A DNA stretch of 64,000 nucleotides from Polycyclovorans algicola TG408 (GCF_000711245.1 NZ_JOMH01000001.1:1854830-1918829); one strand, 5' to 3'; counted from the stretch's first letter, positions 1 to 9,653 are shown. Numbers and translations: made by a program. Notes: generated by a model from the sequence alone, not told the origin.

Positions 1-618
1 GGACTCGTGGGTGACCAGCACCACGGTCATCCCCTCACCGTTGAGCTGCTGCAACAGTCGCATGATGTCGTTGCTGGTGGCCGAGTCGAGGTTGCCGGTC
101 GGTTCGTCAGCCAGCAACAGCGGTGCCTCGGTGACCAGCGCGCGCGCAATGGCGACGCGCTGTTGCTGGCCGCCCGACAATTGGCTGGGGTGATGGTCGA
201 GGCGCTCCCCCAGACCGACACGCTCCAACGCGGCGCGGGCACGGGCGTGCCGCTCGCGGGCACTGACATTGGCGTAGAGCAAGGGCAGCTCGACGTTCTC
301 GAGTGCCGAGGTGCGGGCCAGCAGGTTGAAGCTCTGGAACACGAAGCCGATGAAGCGATTGCGGATGTCGGCAAGCTCGCGTCGGTTGAGACCGGCCACG
401 TCCTGGCCTTGCAGCCGGTAGGCGCCCTCAGTGGGGCGGTCGAGACAGCCGAGGATGTTCATCAACGTCGACTTGCCCGAGCCGGAGCTGCCCATGATCG
501 CGATGCACTCGCCGGTCTTGACCTCAAGGTCCACGCCGTTGAGAGCCCTCAGCGGGGTGCCCCCCATGGCGTAGACGCGGGTGACGCCTTGCAGTGACAG
601 CAGCGCGGCGCCGGTCAT
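1..618 (-). CDS. macB: MacB-type ABC transporter ATP-binding domain (partial)
   Basis: This is the N-terminal 206 residues of an ABC ATPase; the gene runs off the left edge with no stop. The Walker A motif (GSSGSGKST, about residues 43-51), the LSGGQQQR signature and the Walker B motif (LLLADEPTGNLD) are all present, in the arrangement of the LolD/MacB branch. The start ATG overlaps the stop of the upstream periplasmic adaptor by one base (TGATG), so the two are translationally coupled. Next to a MacA-like adaptor it would power export of macrolides, peptides or envelope substrates through an outer-membrane channel. Whether the protein continues into a MacB membrane domain or is a separate ATPase cannot be seen here. 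Confidence 0.88.
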   Translation of the reverse strand, partial: MTGAALLSLQGVTRVYAMGGTPLRALNGVDLEVKTGECIAIMGSSGSGKSTLMNILGCLDRPTEGAYRLQGQDVAGLNRRELADIRNRFIGFVFQSFNLLARTSALENVELPLLYANVSARERHARARAALERVGLGERLDHHPSQLSGGQQQRVAIARALVTEAPLLLADEPTGNLDSATSNDIMRLLQQLNGEGMTVVLVTHES

Positions 619-1802
619 CAGAACATCCGGAAGCGACGCGACGGACCGTCGGCTTCGGCATCGTCGCTGCGACCGATCAGCACACTCAGACCGGGCGCGG
701 CATCGTCGTCGCGCCACTCGGTGTACTGGCCGTCGCTGAGGCCGATGCTGACTTGACGGGCCTCGGGCGCGCCACCGGGTGACAGCGTCCAAATCACGCC
801 GCTACCGGGCTTGCGGGCCGGCGGGGTGCTGTCGGGTGGGCGGAACCGCAGCGCAGCGTTGGGGATGCGGACCGCGTCTCGTTTCTCGGCCACCAGGATG
901 CTGACGTTGGCCGTCATGCCGGGGCGTAGCTGGAGTTCGGGGTTGTCGACGTCGATCACCGCATCGAAGGTGACCACGTTCTGCAGCACGTTGGCCGCGT
1001 TGCGAATCTGCCGCAGGGTGCCCTCGAAGGGTTGGTCGGGGAAGGCGTCCACCGTAAAGCTGACGCTCTGGCCTTCCTTGAGCTGGCCGATGTCGGCTTC
1101 GGAAATGGCCGCCACCACTTGCATGTCGCGCAGGTCCTGGGCGAGCGTGAACAGCACCGGGGCCTGCAATGAAGCCGCCACGGTCTGCCCGACATTGACC
1201 GCCCGCGAGATGACGATGCCGTCGGTCGGCGAGACGATGTTGGTGAACCGCAGATTGGCCTCGGCTTCGACCAGCGAGGCGCGCGTCTGCTGCACGCTCG
1301 CCTTGGACGAGCGCAGATCGGCGCGGGTGGTGGCCACCTGGGCCTTGGCGGTGTCGAGTTCGCTTTGCGACACCAGCTTGCGTTGCGTGAGTTCGGTGAT
1401 GCGGCGTTCCAGACGCTCGGCCTCGGCAAGCTGAATCTCGGCCCGCTCGACATTGGCCTCGGCAACGGCAAGATTGGCGCGTGCGCGCTGCACCGCGGCC
1501 TCGAACAGCGACGGGTCGATGCGGGCAATCAGATCGCCCTGTTTGACCTCGCTGTTGTAGTCGGCGTGCAACGACGCGATGCGCCCGCTGACCTGACTGC
1601 CGATTTCGACCGTCACCAGCGCCGACAGCGTGCCGGTGGCGGCCACCGTCAGGGCCAGATCACCACGGTCAAGGGTTGCGGTGGTAAAGCGCGGTCCGGG
1701 ATCGGGTTCACCCCGCAGCGCGCTGAAGGCCAGCCACGCCGCGCCCGACAGGATGACGGCGATGCCGAGGCGACGGGGCCAAACCGAGGGGACGTTGCTC
1801 AT
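618..1802 (-). CDS. macA: MacA-like periplasmic adaptor of efflux pump (HlyD/RND-MFP family)
   Basis: The protein is 394 aa, usual for the family. An N-terminal membrane anchor (about residues 9-27) is followed by a biotinyl-lipoyl half motif, a long alpha-helical coiled-coil hairpin rich in Ala, Glu and Arg (about 95-185), the second lipoyl half, and a beta-barrel domain. It bridges the inner-membrane transporter and an outer-membrane channel. The ATG at 1802 is preferred; a TTG two codons upstream is in frame. It overlaps the downstream ATPase gene by one base. No outer-membrane channel gene is visible in the window. Confidence 0.88.
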   Translation of the reverse strand: MSNVPSVWPRRLGIAVILSGAAWLAFSALRGEPDPGPRFTTATLDRGDLALTVAATGTLSALVTVEIGSQVSGRIASLHADYNSEVKQGDLIARIDPSLFEAAVQRARANLAVAEANVERAEIQLAEAERLERRITELTQRKLVSQSELDTAKAQVATTRADLRSSKASVQQTRASLVEAEANLRFTNIVSPTDGIVISRAVNVGQTVAASLQAPVLFTLAQDLRDMQVVAAISEADIGQLKEGQSVSFTVDAFPDQPFEGTLRQIRNAANVLQNVVTFDAVIDVDNPELQLRPGMTANVSILVAEKRDAVRIPNAALRFRPPDSTPPARKPGSGVIWTLSPGGAPEARQVSIGLSDGQYTEWRDDDAAPGLSVLIGRSDDAEADGPSRRFRMF

Positions 1803-1843
1803 GGGCAATCGATGACCGAGTCAATAAAAAAGGCAGGGCATAG

Positions 1844-1874
1844 AAAAAAAGGCAGGGCATAGAGCGCCCTGCCT
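1844..1874 (-). terminator. Rho-independent terminator downstream of rne
   Basis: On the minus strand a perfect 9-bp stem (AGGCAGGGC, loop of 7, GCCCTGCCT) is followed by a run of seven T residues. It lies 58 bases past the rne stop and 42 bases before the macA start. A second partial copy of the arm plus the T-run (about 1825-1842) follows, a small tandem duplication. Confidence 0.85.
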
Positions 1875-1931
1875 CATGAAAGTTGCAGTCGTGGTCGTCA
1901 CCGACGCTGAACGGGCGCCTTGCCGTCAGCC

Positions 1932-4900
1932 TCAGGGCGGGTTGCGTATGGCGGAAGCCTGCTCCTTGGCGCTATCAGCCGAGTCGGTTGCCGGCGGGCT
2001 GAAACGCTTGATGTAGTCCGACGCCGGCGCCGTGGCGCGAGGGGTCGGGACCTGGACCGGGGCCTCTTCACCGAGCACCGGTACAGAGTCGGGCGAGGTT
2101 TCGGCTTCCGGCACAACCTCCGCTTCCGCTTCCGCTTCCGCTTCCGCTTCTGGCTCGGGTGCGGTCGCCGCTGACACGTTATCCGGTTCTGGCTGGGGCG
2201 CCGCAGCGTGCGGCGCCACGTCGGGCTCAAGTGCCGCTTCGTCGGCATGCGCTGCCGTCGGTGCAGGCGCGCGGGTCTGAGCGGCCTCTTCGAGTGGCGT
2301 TGCAGACGGCGCTTTGACGGCAGTGGTTTCGGCACTGTCGGCGAGCACCGGTTCGGTCGGAGGCGTGTCGACGACGGCCGGGTCGGGCGTCGTTGTCGGC
2401 TCGATTGAGGCGTTTGCAGCCGGCGGCAAGTCGGCATCGACTTTCTTTGCCGCTTCCGGAGCGGCGACCATGGTTGCCTCCACGGGCGCCAGGGTCGTTG
2501 CCTCAGACGTCAGGGATTGGGCGTCCTCGGTCGTGGCGGTGGCTGCGGCGGAAGTCGTTTTTGGCGCTTCGTCGTCGGCTTCCGCTGACATCGGCGCATT
2601 CGGGCTGCCTTCGTCGCTGCTGGCGTCGTCCGTCGCGGTGCCTGCAGCCTTGCCACGACCCCGGCCGCGACCCCGACGGTTACGGCGGTTCCTCGGGCCC
2701 TTGGGCGCGCCCGCGTCGTCGTCGGTCACGTCATCATCGGAGTTGTTGTCGTCGACGGTGGTCGCGGTCTGAGCGGCGGCCGGCTCGGCATGGCCTTGCG
2801 GCACTGGCGTGGGCGCGGGCATCTCGGCGCCGCCATCGGCCGGCTTCATCACCAGCGTGTCGGGTTGATCTGCCGCGTCGAGTCGGTCGGCACTGACGGC
2901 GACCGACGCGGCGCCGGTGGTCAGCGCTGCTGAGGTGTTGTCGTTGCCGTCCTGGGCATTGCCTGACGACCGGCTGCGTCCACGACCGCCACGGCTGCGG
3001 CGACGCCCGCTACGACCCTCACTGCGGTCACTTGCAGCCGGATTCGCGGCTTCTTCACGGTCGTTGTTCTTGTTGCGATCGGATGATGCGCTCGCCGCTT
3101 CTGCCGCCGCGGCGGTGCGCGCCGGCTGGGGGTCATGCCGGCCGCGGGTGTCAGCACGATCGTCCGGGCGGCTCTCACCTGTTCGGCCACCGCGCCGGTT
3201 GTTGTTACGGCCACCGCGCTCACGCCGGCGATTGCCTCGGTCGTCGTCATTGCTATTGCTGTTGCTATTGCCGCGCGCGCTCCGCTGCGCGGGCTTCGGG
3301 GCGACGGCCTCCACCGGCGCCGGTGTGGCCTTGGCGCCAAAACCCAGCCAGCGGAGGAACTGCATGATCAGGCTGCCAAGCGTTGCAGAGGCCACCGCGG
3401 TGTCGGCAACCTTGGCCACCGGCTGCAGGGCTTCAGCGGCTGCAACGGCCGGCGGCGGCGGGGCGGTCGGTGCGATTTGTGCGACCGCCGGGCGGGGTGC
3501 CGGACGGACGGGCGCCTGTGCCTCGGAGGCGTCTTTGGTGGTGTCGAAATTACGTGCCAGAAAGTAGCTGATCGAGGCGTTGTCTTCGAGGTTGAGGTGG
3601 TCGCCGCGGACCCGCTTGATTTCAAAGTGGGGCGTTTGCAGCGTGGCGTTGGGCACCACCGTGATCTGGACGCGATTGCGCGCTTCGATCTCGCGAATGA
3701 CCGCACGCTTTTCGTTGAGCAGGAAGGTGCCGGCATCGACCGGCAGCTGCACGATGACCCGCGCGGTGCGGTCCTTCATCGCTTCTTCTTCGATCAGGCG
3801 CAGCACCGACAGACCGGTCGATTCAATGCTGCGAATCTGGCCACGACCTTCACAGCGCGGGCAGGCGTGCTGGGCATGCTCGCCAAGGCTGGGGCGCAGG
3901 CGCTGGCGTGACAGTTCCAGCAGTCCGAAGCGCGAGATGCGACCTAACTGGATGCGCGCGCGGTCGGCCTCGGTGGATTGTTCGAGGCGTTTTTCGACGT
4001 CGCGCTGGTTCTTGCTGCTGTTCATGTCGATGAAATCGATCACGACCAAGCCGCCAAGGTCGCGCAGGCGCATCTGGCGGGCGATCTCTTCGGCCGCTTC
4101 GAGGTTGGTGTTGAGCGCGGTTTCTTCGATGTTGCCACCGCCGGTGGCGCGAGCGGAGTTGATGTCGATCGCCGTCAGCGCTTCGGTGCGGTCGATGACA
4201 ATCGAGCCGCCCGAGGGCAGGCGCACTTCGCGTTCGTGGGCCGATTCGATCTGGCTTTCGATCTGGTAGCGCGAGAACAGCGGCATCTCTTCTGAATAAA
4301 GCTTGAGCTTGTTCAGGTCGGCCGGCATCGAGAACTGCATCTGCTCGCTGGCCGCATTGAAGATCTCCTCGTTATCAATGACCACTTCATTGATATCGGC
4401 GCGCAGATAGTCGCGCAGCGCGCGCAGCAGAATGTTGTTTTCCTGGAAGATCAGGAATGGCGCGTTTTTCTTGGCGGCCGCCTCGGTGATGGCGTTCCAG
4501 TAGGCCACGCGGTGATCGAGGTCCCACTGCAACTCTTCAACGCTGCGCCCGATGCCGTTGGACCGGATGATGAGCCCCATGCCGTCGGGCAGGTTAAGGG
4601 CATCGAGGGCCGCCTTGGCCTCTTCGCGCTCGTCACCTTCGGCGCGACGCGACACGCCGCCCGCCTTGGGGTTGTTGGGCATCAGCACGAGATAACGGCC
4701 GGCCAGGCTGACATAGGTGGTCAGCGCAGCGCCCTTGTTGCCGCGTTCTTCTTTCTCGACCTGAACGATGACTTCCAGCCCCTCACGGAGCTTGGATTTG
4801 TCGCCGTTGTAAAAGCCGGGTGCGACTTCCTTCAGCGGCAGGAAGCCATGGCGCTCACCGCCGTATTCAACGAAGCAGGCTTCGAGTGATGGTTCGACGC

Positions 4901-5042
4901 GGGTGATTCGGCCTTTGTAAATGTTCCCTTTTTTCTGTTCTCGACTGGCGGTCTCGATGTCGAGATCTTGAAGTTTCTGTCCATCAACAATGGCGACCCG
5001 GAGTTCTTCTCGTTGGGTGGCATTGATTAAAATGCGTTTCAT
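1932..5042 (-). CDS. rne: Ribonuclease E
   Basis: A 1036-aa single-strand-specific endoribonuclease that starts mRNA decay and matures rRNA and tRNA. The N-terminal half is canonical: S1 domain (about 36-125), 5' sensor and RNase H-like region, and the DNase I-like catalytic domain with the Mg-binding aspartates D293 (AIDINS) and D336 (VIDFID) plus the Zn-link CPRC (C394, C397). The C-terminal half (from about 500) is low complexity: Arg/Asn/Gly-rich RNA-binding stretches, then an acidic Ala/Pro/Glu scaffold ending in a Glu-Ala repeat. The start at 5042 is chosen because [10 protein letters not shown] is the family's N-terminus; the nine residues before it are unsupported. The gene is divergent from rluC, as in many gammaproteobacteria. 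Confidence 0.97.
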   Translation of the reverse strand: MKRILINATQREELRVAIVDGQKLQDLDIETASREQKKGNIYKGRITRVEPSLEACFVEYGGERHGFLPLKEVAPGFYNGDKSKLREGLEVIVQVEKEERGNKGAALTTYVSLAGRYLVLMPNNPKAGGVSRRAEGDEREEAKAALDALNLPDGMGLIIRSNGIGRSVEELQWDLDHRVAYWNAITEAAAKKNAPFLIFQENNILLRALRDYLRADINEVVIDNEEIFNAASEQMQFSMPADLNKLKLYSEEMPLFSRYQIESQIESAHEREVRLPSGGSIVIDRTEALTAIDINSARATGGGNIEETALNTNLEAAEEIARQMRLRDLGGLVVIDFIDMNSSKNQRDVEKRLEQSTEADRARIQLGRISRFGLLELSRQRLRPSLGEHAQHACPRCEGRGQIRSIESTGLSVLRLIEEEAMKDRTARVIVQLPVDAGTFLLNEKRAVIREIEARNRVQITVVPNATLQTPHFEIKRVRGDHLNLEDNASISYFLARNFDTTKDASEAQAPVRPAPRPAVAQIAPTAPPPPAVAAAEALQPVAKVADTAVASATLGSLIMQFLRWLGFGAKATPAPVEAVAPKPAQRSARGNSNSNSNDDDRGNRRRERGGRNNNRRGGRTGESRPDDRADTRGRHDPQPARTAAAAEAASASSDRNKNNDREEAANPAASDRSEGRSGRRRSRGGRGRSRSSGNAQDGNDNTSAALTTGAASVAVSADRLDAADQPDTLVMKPADGGAEMPAPTPVPQGHAEPAAAQTATTVDDNNSDDDVTDDDAGAPKGPRNRRNRRGRGRGRGKAAGTATDDASSDEGSPNAPMSAEADDEAPKTTSAAATATTEDAQSLTSEATTLAPVEATMVAAPEAAKKVDADLPPAANASIEPTTTPDPAVVDTPPTEPVLADSAETTAVKAPSATPLEEAAQTRAPAPTAAHADEAALEPDVAPHAAAPQPEPDNVSAATAPEPEAEAEAEAEAEVVPEAETSPDSVPVLGEEAPVQVPTPRATAPASDYIKRFSPPATDSADSAKEQASAIRNPP
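2121..2150. repeat. Hexanucleotide microsatellite inside rne
   Basis: Five perfect tandem copies of CGCTTC, encoding an (Glu-Ala)n run on the minus strand in the disordered tail of RNase E. The unit is a multiple of three, so copy-number change would not shift the frame. Confidence 0.9.
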
Positions 5043-5341
5043 AGTGGTGCGGCTCGGTAGGAGGCGCACCGCCGCGGCTCAGGGGGTGTGTTTAGGGGTC
5101 ATAAGGTTGTTTTCGTTAAGCCCTTTTGGCATCGCCCGGGAGGCGGCGGCGCAGCGACATTCTTTCGGTGGTCCGCGAGGTGCGCGAGACCGTATGGTTG
5201 GCCGGGCGGGACGGTTTGCTTCTGCTAGGCTTGCGGCGCCTTAAGCGCTTCGCAAGAGCAACCGACTTCGCTGGCCTGGCGCCGGTTACTTGCAAATCAA
5301 GGGCTTGGCCTTTTTTTCGCACACTAACCGGACGTTTGAGT
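5043..5341. promoter_or_regulatory. rne-rluC divergent intergenic region
   Basis: About 300 bases between the rne start and the likely rluC start. No convincing gene is seen. In E. coli the long rne leader mediates RNase E autoregulation and this is the equivalent place, but no specific leader hairpins could be assigned. The rluC reading frame stays open upstream to a TTG at 5126, but that part matches nothing I recognise. Confidence 0.4.
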
Positions 5342-6316
5342 TTGACACAGAATCGTAGTGAAGTGCGCAAGGTTCGTGTCAGCACGAATGAAGATGGACA
5401 GCGCATCGACAATTTCTTGCTGAAGCAACTGCCCGGCGTCCCAAAATCCCACGTCTATCGCCTGCTGCGGTCCGGTCAGGTGCGGGTGGATGGCGGGCGC
5501 GCCAAGGCCGAGCGCAAGCTGGTAGTGGGCGAGGAGGTGCGGATTCCCCCAGTGCGCATGGCCGAGGCTGGCGAGACCAAACGGCCGCCCGATTCGATGA
5601 CCCGGCGCCTGCGCGAAGCCATCATTCACGAAGATGCCCATTACCTTGCGGTGAGCAAGCCGGCGGGGCTGGCCTCGCATGCCGGCAGCGGTGTCGACTT
5701 TGGCGTCATCGAAGTGGCGCGTGCCTGGGGCACCCACCCGTGGATCGAACTGGTCCACCGCCTTGACCGTGACACCAGCGGTGTTCTGCTGCTGGCCAAA
5801 AATCGCGAGGCGCTGCTGCGTGCCCAGCGGGCGTTCAAAAATGGCACCACCATCAAGAAGTACTTCGCCTTGCTGGTCGGTCGCTGGAAGGGCGAAGACC
5901 GCGACGTCAACGCCGCGCTGCTGCGTGATGCGGTGTCAGCGGGCGAGCGCCTGGTTCGGGTGGCCGATGATGACGATGACGGCAAGCCTTCGCACTCACG
6001 GTTCTCGCCCCGCCAGTGGTTTCGCGACGCGACGTTGATGGAGGTGCAGATTTTCTCTGGCCGCACCCACCAGATTCGCGTGCATGCTGCGGCGCTGGGC
6101 TATCCGGTGGTCGGTGACGACAAATATGGTGAGCGCGAGGTCAACAAGCCGTTCCGCGAACGCGGTTTGAAGCGCATGTTCTTGCACTCGCACCTGCTGC
6201 AACTGCCGGCGGAGGGCGATTTCGAGAAGCTGCTGATCACCGCGCCACTGCCCATCGAGTTGCGCGACGCCGTGAATGGCCTGCCCACGGCGGTCGCGAC
6301 CCGCAAGCGTCGATGA
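5342..6316 (+). CDS. rluC: 23S rRNA pseudouridine(955/2504/2580) synthase RluC
   Basis: About 324 aa. An N-terminal S4 RNA-binding domain (DGQRIDNFLLKQLPGVPKS near the start) precedes the pseudouridine synthase domain with the catalytic Asp motif HRLDRDTSGVLL and the C-terminal block SGRTHQIRVHAA. It isomerises three uridines of 23S rRNA. The start is uncertain: there is no ATG near the conserved N-terminus, so TTG at 5342 (or 5336) or GTG at 5363 are the candidates. The pairing opposite rne is conserved in gammaproteobacteria. Confidence 0.92.
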   Translation: MTQNRSEVRKVRVSTNEDGQRIDNFLLKQLPGVPKSHVYRLLRSGQVRVDGGRAKAERKLVVGEEVRIPPVRMAEAGETKRPPDSMTRRLREAIIHEDAHYLAVSKPAGLASHAGSGVDFGVIEVARAWGTHPWIELVHRLDRDTSGVLLLAKNREALLRAQRAFKNGTTIKKYFALLVGRWKGEDRDVNAALLRDAVSAGERLVRVADDDDDGKPSHSRFSPRQWFRDATLMEVQIFSGRTHQIRVHAAALGYPVVGDDKYGEREVNKPFRERGLKRMFLHSHLLQLPAEGDFEKLLITAPLPIELRDAVNGLPTAVATRKRR

Positions 6317-6325
6317 GGGTGCGCC

Positions 6326-6481
6326 ATGGACGGCCATAAATACCGTCTGATCACTTTTGACTGGGACGGGCGAGCCGGAAAAAGCAAAGGTCCGGTGGAC
6401 CTTTGCTCGGCGAGCGCCCGGGCAGGGATGGCCGGGCTGGGGGTCAATCGAGTGACGAGGTCGCGCCATGGACGGCCTTAA
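6326..6481 (+). pseudogene. Duplicated gph 5' end forming a 51-codon upstream ORF
   Basis: Bases 6326-6370 repeat the first 45 bases of gph (6468-6512) with two mismatches, so the frame starts MDGHKYRLITFDWDG and then runs into unrelated repeat sequence. The 51-codon frame stops at 6481, thirteen bases beyond the gph start and in another frame, so it could act as a translationally coupled leader. It lacks the rest of the HAD domain and cannot be an enzyme. Confidence 0.7.
6371..6467. repeat. Hairpin-bearing repeat element between the two gph 5' copies
   Basis: The 97-bp spacer holds a 10-bp perfect stem (GCAAAGGTCC, loop GGT, GGACCTTTGC) and then a GCCCGG...CCGGGC hairpin (about 6416-6444). 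The latter is similar to the hairpin in the repeats before gcvT (about 11302-11330), which suggests one element family. Confidence 0.65.
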
Positions 6482-7136
6482 ATACCGTCTGATCATTTTT
6501 GACTGGGACGGGACCCTGAGCGACTCCGCCGCCCAGATCGTTTCCTCGATGCAACGTGCTGTGGCCGCGCTGGACCTGCCGCCGCGCGCCGACGATGACT
6601 TTCGGCAGATGATTGGCCTGAGCTTTGAGGATGGTCTGGGGCAGGTCTATCCCGATCACAACACGGCGGCGCTGATCCGGCTGATTCAGGGCTACCGCCG
6701 CCAGTGGCTCGCGCAGATGGGCGAAGAGGGCGAGCCGCCGCTGTTTGCTGGCGCACTCCCGGCCCTGCAAACCCTGGCATCGGCTGGCCACACGCTGGCC
6801 ATCGCCACCGGCAAATCACGGGTGGGCCTGCAGCGATCCCTGGTGCATCACCGCGACTTGGGGCAGCTGATGGCGGCGACGCGCACCGCCGATGAAACGG
6901 CCAACAAGCCGCATCCACTCATGCTGGAGGAGTTGTTGGCGCATTTTGAGGTGCCCGCGTCGGCGGCCTTGATGGTCGGTGACACCGAGTTTGACCTTGC
7001 CATGGCCGCTGCCGTGGGTATGGATGCGGTGGGAGTCACCTGCGGCGTGCACCCGCCGGAACGCCTGCTTGCGGCTGGAGCGCGCGCACTCCTGCCGGAC
7101 GTGGCCGCCCTGCCAGGATGGCTCACGGCAGGTTGA
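6468..7136 (+). CDS. gph: HAD-IA phosphatase, phosphoglycolate phosphatase-like
   Basis: A 222-aa HAD hydrolase. Motif I is FDWDGTLSDSA (Asp nucleophile near residue 10), motif II lies in AIATGKSR, the motif III lysine is in NKPHP, and motif IV is VGDTEFDLAMA. It likely hydrolyses 2-phosphoglycolate or a similar small phosphate ester in the cytosol. The rluC-gph order is common in gammaproteobacteria. The last 14 bases overlap the 3' end of the convergent yceF. The 5' end is duplicated upstream. The exact substrate cannot be fixed from sequence. Confidence 0.88.
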   Translation: MDGLKYRLIIFDWDGTLSDSAAQIVSSMQRAVAALDLPPRADDDFRQMIGLSFEDGLGQVYPDHNTAALIRLIQGYRRQWLAQMGEEGEPPLFAGALPALQTLASAGHTLAIATGKSRVGLQRSLVHHRDLGQLMAATRTADETANKPHPLMLEELLAHFEVPASAALMVGDTEFDLAMAAAVGMDAVGVTCGVHPPERLLAAGARALLPDVAALPGWLTAG

Positions 7137-7704
7137 AGCCCGCCTGTCGCAGCAGTGCAGCGACGCCGATCAGCGGCAGACCGATCAGTGCCGTGGGGTC
7201 GTGCGTTTCAACGGCTTTGAACAGGGTGACGCCAAGGCCCTCGCATTTGAAACTGCCGGCACAGTCGAGCGCCGGCTCCAGCGTCAGGTAACGATCAATC
7301 TCAGCGGCGTCCAGGGGCCGCAGATGAACTGTGGTGCAGTCGGCACCGTGCAGCAGTTCATCATCACGGCACAGGGCATAAGCGGTGTGGAACTGGATTT
7401 GCCGACCCGACATCGCCCGTAATTGAGCGCGGGCACGTGGCAGGGTGCCGGGCTTTTCCAGCCGCCGGTCGCCGACCGAGGCGGTCTGATCCGAGCCCAA
7501 CACCCAGACGCCGGGTCGGGCTTGTGCGACGGCGGTCGCTTTGGCCAGCGCCAGGCGGGCGGCGAGGGTTTGCGGCGGTTCGCCTGCCATGGGCGCCTCG
7601 TCGACATTGGGCGCTGCAGTACTGAAGGTGATCCGCAGTCGACCCAGTAGTTCGGCGCGATAGGCGGAAGTCGAGGCGAGACACAGGGCGGGCGAAGGCG
7701 GCAT
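7123..7704 (-). CDS. yceF: Maf-like 7-methyl-GTP pyrophosphatase (YceF subfamily)
   Basis: A 193-aa Maf-family nucleoside triphosphate pyrophosphatase that removes modified nucleotides from the pool. The N-terminal signature is LASTSAYRAELL, the active-site block is VLGSDQTAS, and the C-terminal FKCEGLGVTLF and IGLPLI segments are typical of the YceF branch rather than the YhdE branch. The start at 7704 is chosen because the signature begins within a few residues; the longer upstream frame is not conserved. It is divergent from yceD, as in E. coli. Confidence 0.9.
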   Translation of the reverse strand: MPPSPALCLASTSAYRAELLGRLRITFSTAAPNVDEAPMAGEPPQTLAARLALAKATAVAQARPGVWVLGSDQTASVGDRRLEKPGTLPRARAQLRAMSGRQIQFHTAYALCRDDELLHGADCTTVHLRPLDAAEIDRYLTLEPALDCAGSFKCEGLGVTLFKAVETHDPTALIGLPLIGVAALLRQAGFNLP

Positions 7705-7713
7705 CCGATTGCT

Positions 7714-7742
7714 TTGACTTGGGGGCGGGCGGTCCCTATTAT
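7714..7742 (+). promoter_or_regulatory. Sigma70 promoter of yceD-rpmF-plsX
   Basis: TTGACT (7714-7719) and TATTAT (7737-7742) are separated by exactly 17 bp. This lies 38 bases before the yceD start and would drive the ribosomal protein and lipid genes. Confidence 0.85.
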
Positions 7743-7779
7743 GCGCGGCCATTTTTAAGGGTCCCACGGGGGTCATCTG

Positions 7780-8274
7780 ATGTCGCTGCCCCCTGTGATC
7801 GGTGTGTCGAGCGCAGTCCAACGGACGGCGGAATATGCCGGGCCCGTGGTTGCGGAGCGGTTCACGCGGCTGGCGGCGGATGGCATCGGCTGGACCACGC
7901 CCTGCGAGGCGCGACTGGTGTTTGGCCGTGACGGACGGCGGCGCCAGGTGCGCTGTGAGATTCGCGGCGCGTTGCAGTTGCAATGTGTGCCCTGCGAGCA
8001 GGGGTTTGTGCGCGAGGTGAACATCTCGACGCAGTGGACCCTGGTCGACTCCGACGAGGCCGAGCAGGCCGCATTGGCCAGCGCCGAGCCGGTTTGGGTG
8101 ATCGATGACCAGTTGGCCGTTGACGAGGCGCTGGAGCAGGAAGTGATTTTGGATTTACCGGTGGTTGCACGCTGCCCGGCATGCGAGAAGAAAATCGCCG
8201 CCGAGCCGCTGATCACCCCACCGGGCGGGCCCACGCACAAGCCGTTTGCGGGGCTGCGTCTCGGTAAGCAGTAG
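7780..8274 (+). CDS. yceD: YceD/DUF177 family protein
   Basis: A 164-aa DUF177 protein. The family is nearly always found directly upstream of rpmF, as here (gap 51 bases), and bacterial members are linked to 23S rRNA accumulation. Paired cysteines are seen in CVPCEQ (middle) and CPACEKK (C-terminal third). It is the first gene behind the promoter at 7714-7742. The function is not proven by sequence. Confidence 0.9.
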   Translation: MSLPPVIGVSSAVQRTAEYAGPVVAERFTRLAADGIGWTTPCEARLVFGRDGRRRQVRCEIRGALQLQCVPCEQGFVREVNISTQWTLVDSDEAEQAALASAEPVWVIDDQLAVDEALEQEVILDLPVVARCPACEKKIAAEPLITPPGGPTHKPFAGLRLGKQ

Positions 8275-8325
8275 AATTGCAATTCATTCGGGTTTTTTCG
8301 GCGTTCATCGCCTGCGGAGTTCATC

Positions 8326-8523
8326 ATGGCAGTCCCCCAGAATCGTAAAACGCGCTCCAAGCGCGGCCATCGTCGTTCGCATGACGCGCTGACCGCGCCG
8401 GCACTGTCGATCGACCCCACGTCGGGTGAAACCCATCTGCGTCATCACGTGACGGCCGAAGGTTATTACCGTGGCCGCAAGGTGATTGACACCGCGACGC
8501 CGGACACCGCCGAAGACGCTTGA
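8326..8523 (+). CDS. rpmF: 50S ribosomal protein L32
   Basis: 65 aa, starting [20 protein letters not shown], the invariant L32 N-terminus, and ending in an acidic tail. It is the non-zinc form, as the cysteine ligands of C+ L32 are absent. It lies between yceD and plsX in the conserved order. Confidence 0.98.
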   Translation: MAVPQNRKTRSKRGHRRSHDALTAPALSIDPTSGETHLRHHVTAEGYYRGRKVIDTATPDTAEDA

Positions 8524-8568
8524 TGTCGTTTGTCGCGTGCCTGACGCGCGCTGCGTAGCGCCGACGTG

Positions 8569-9594
8569 ATGCTGCGCATCGCAGTTGATGTGATGGGCGG
8601 TGATGTGGGCGTATCCGCCACCATTCCGGCCGTCGCGCTGGCGTTGCAGGCCGACGCCGACGTGCACATGGTGCTGGTCGGCAACCCCGAGGTGATCGAG
8701 CCGCTGCTGGTCCGCGTGCCTGCCACGCTGCGTGAGCGCATCAGCCTGCACGCAGCCTCCGAGGTGGTGGGCATGGACGAATTGCCGTCCAAGGCCCTGC
8801 GACTGAAGAAGGATTCATCAATGCGGGTGGCGCTGGACCTGGTCAAATCAGGTCAGGCCCAGGCGATGGTCTCGGCCGGCAATACCGGCGCGCTGATGGC
8901 CACGGCCAAATTCGTCCTGAAAACCCTGCCGAAAATTGACCGCCCGGCCATCGTCACCGCGCTGCCCTCCATGCGGTCGACAGGACACGTGCACCTGCTT
9001 GATCTCGGCGCCAATGCCGAATGCACGGCCGAGCAACTGGTCCAGTTCGCGGTGATGGGCGCGGCCATGGTCAGTGCCCTTGAGGGCATCACGCAGCCGC
9101 GAGTGGCGCTGCTCAACATCGGCTCCGAAGAGATCAAGGGCAACGACGTGATTCGCGCTGCAGCCCAGCAGTTGCAGGCGATGCCCATCAACTACGTCGG
9201 CTATGTCGAGGGCGACGGCATTTTTCACGCGGACGTCGATGTCGTCGTCGCCGACGGGTTTGTCGGCAACGTGGCGCTGAAAACCGGCGAGGGCGTGGCC
9301 AAACTGATCACCGCGTTGATGAAAGAAGCTTTTTTGCGCAACACCTTCACCAAGCTCGGTGCGCTGCTGGTCAAGCCGATCCTGGCGCGATTTGTCCAGC
9401 GTATCGACCCCCGCATGCACAACGGTGCCAGCTTGCTGGGGCTGCGCGGCGTGGTCATCAAGTCGCACGGCAGTGCCGATGAGGTGGCTTTTGCCAATGC
9501 GCTGCAGGTGGCGGTGCGCGAGGCACGTATCGACCTGCCCAAGCGCATCACCGCGCTTTGGGCCGAAGCCAAGCTGTCGGCACCTGACGCCTGA
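8569..9594 (+). CDS. plsX: Phosphate acyltransferase PlsX
   Basis: A 341-aa enzyme that converts acyl-ACP to acyl-phosphate, the first step of phosphatidic acid synthesis with PlsY. The family N-terminus (RIAVDVMGGD), SAGNTGALMATA and the C-terminal HGSADEVAFANAL block are present. ATG at 8569 is preferred; GTG at 8566 is immediately upstream. Unlike E. coli, fabH-fabD-fabG do not follow; a flavin monooxygenase does. Confidence 0.97.
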   Translation: MLRIAVDVMGGDVGVSATIPAVALALQADADVHMVLVGNPEVIEPLLVRVPATLRERISLHAASEVVGMDELPSKALRLKKDSSMRVALDLVKSGQAQAMVSAGNTGALMATAKFVLKTLPKIDRPAIVTALPSMRSTGHVHLLDLGANAECTAEQLVQFAVMGAAMVSALEGITQPRVALLNIGSEEIKGNDVIRAAAQQLQAMPINYVGYVEGDGIFHADVDVVVADGFVGNVALKTGEGVAKLITALMKEAFLRNTFTKLGALLVKPILARFVQRIDPRMHNGASLLGLRGVVIKSHGSADEVAFANALQVAVREARIDLPKRITALWAEAKLSAPDA

Positions 9595-9653
9595 TGCAGT
9601 GTGTGCTGCGCCTTTTGCTGATCATCAATTATCCAATCGGTTAATAGCCTCTC

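Noticed and set aside
5126-5341. A 72-residue N-terminal extension of RluC
   Set aside because: Starts at TTG, no resemblance to the family N-terminus, and covers the rne/rluC promoter region.
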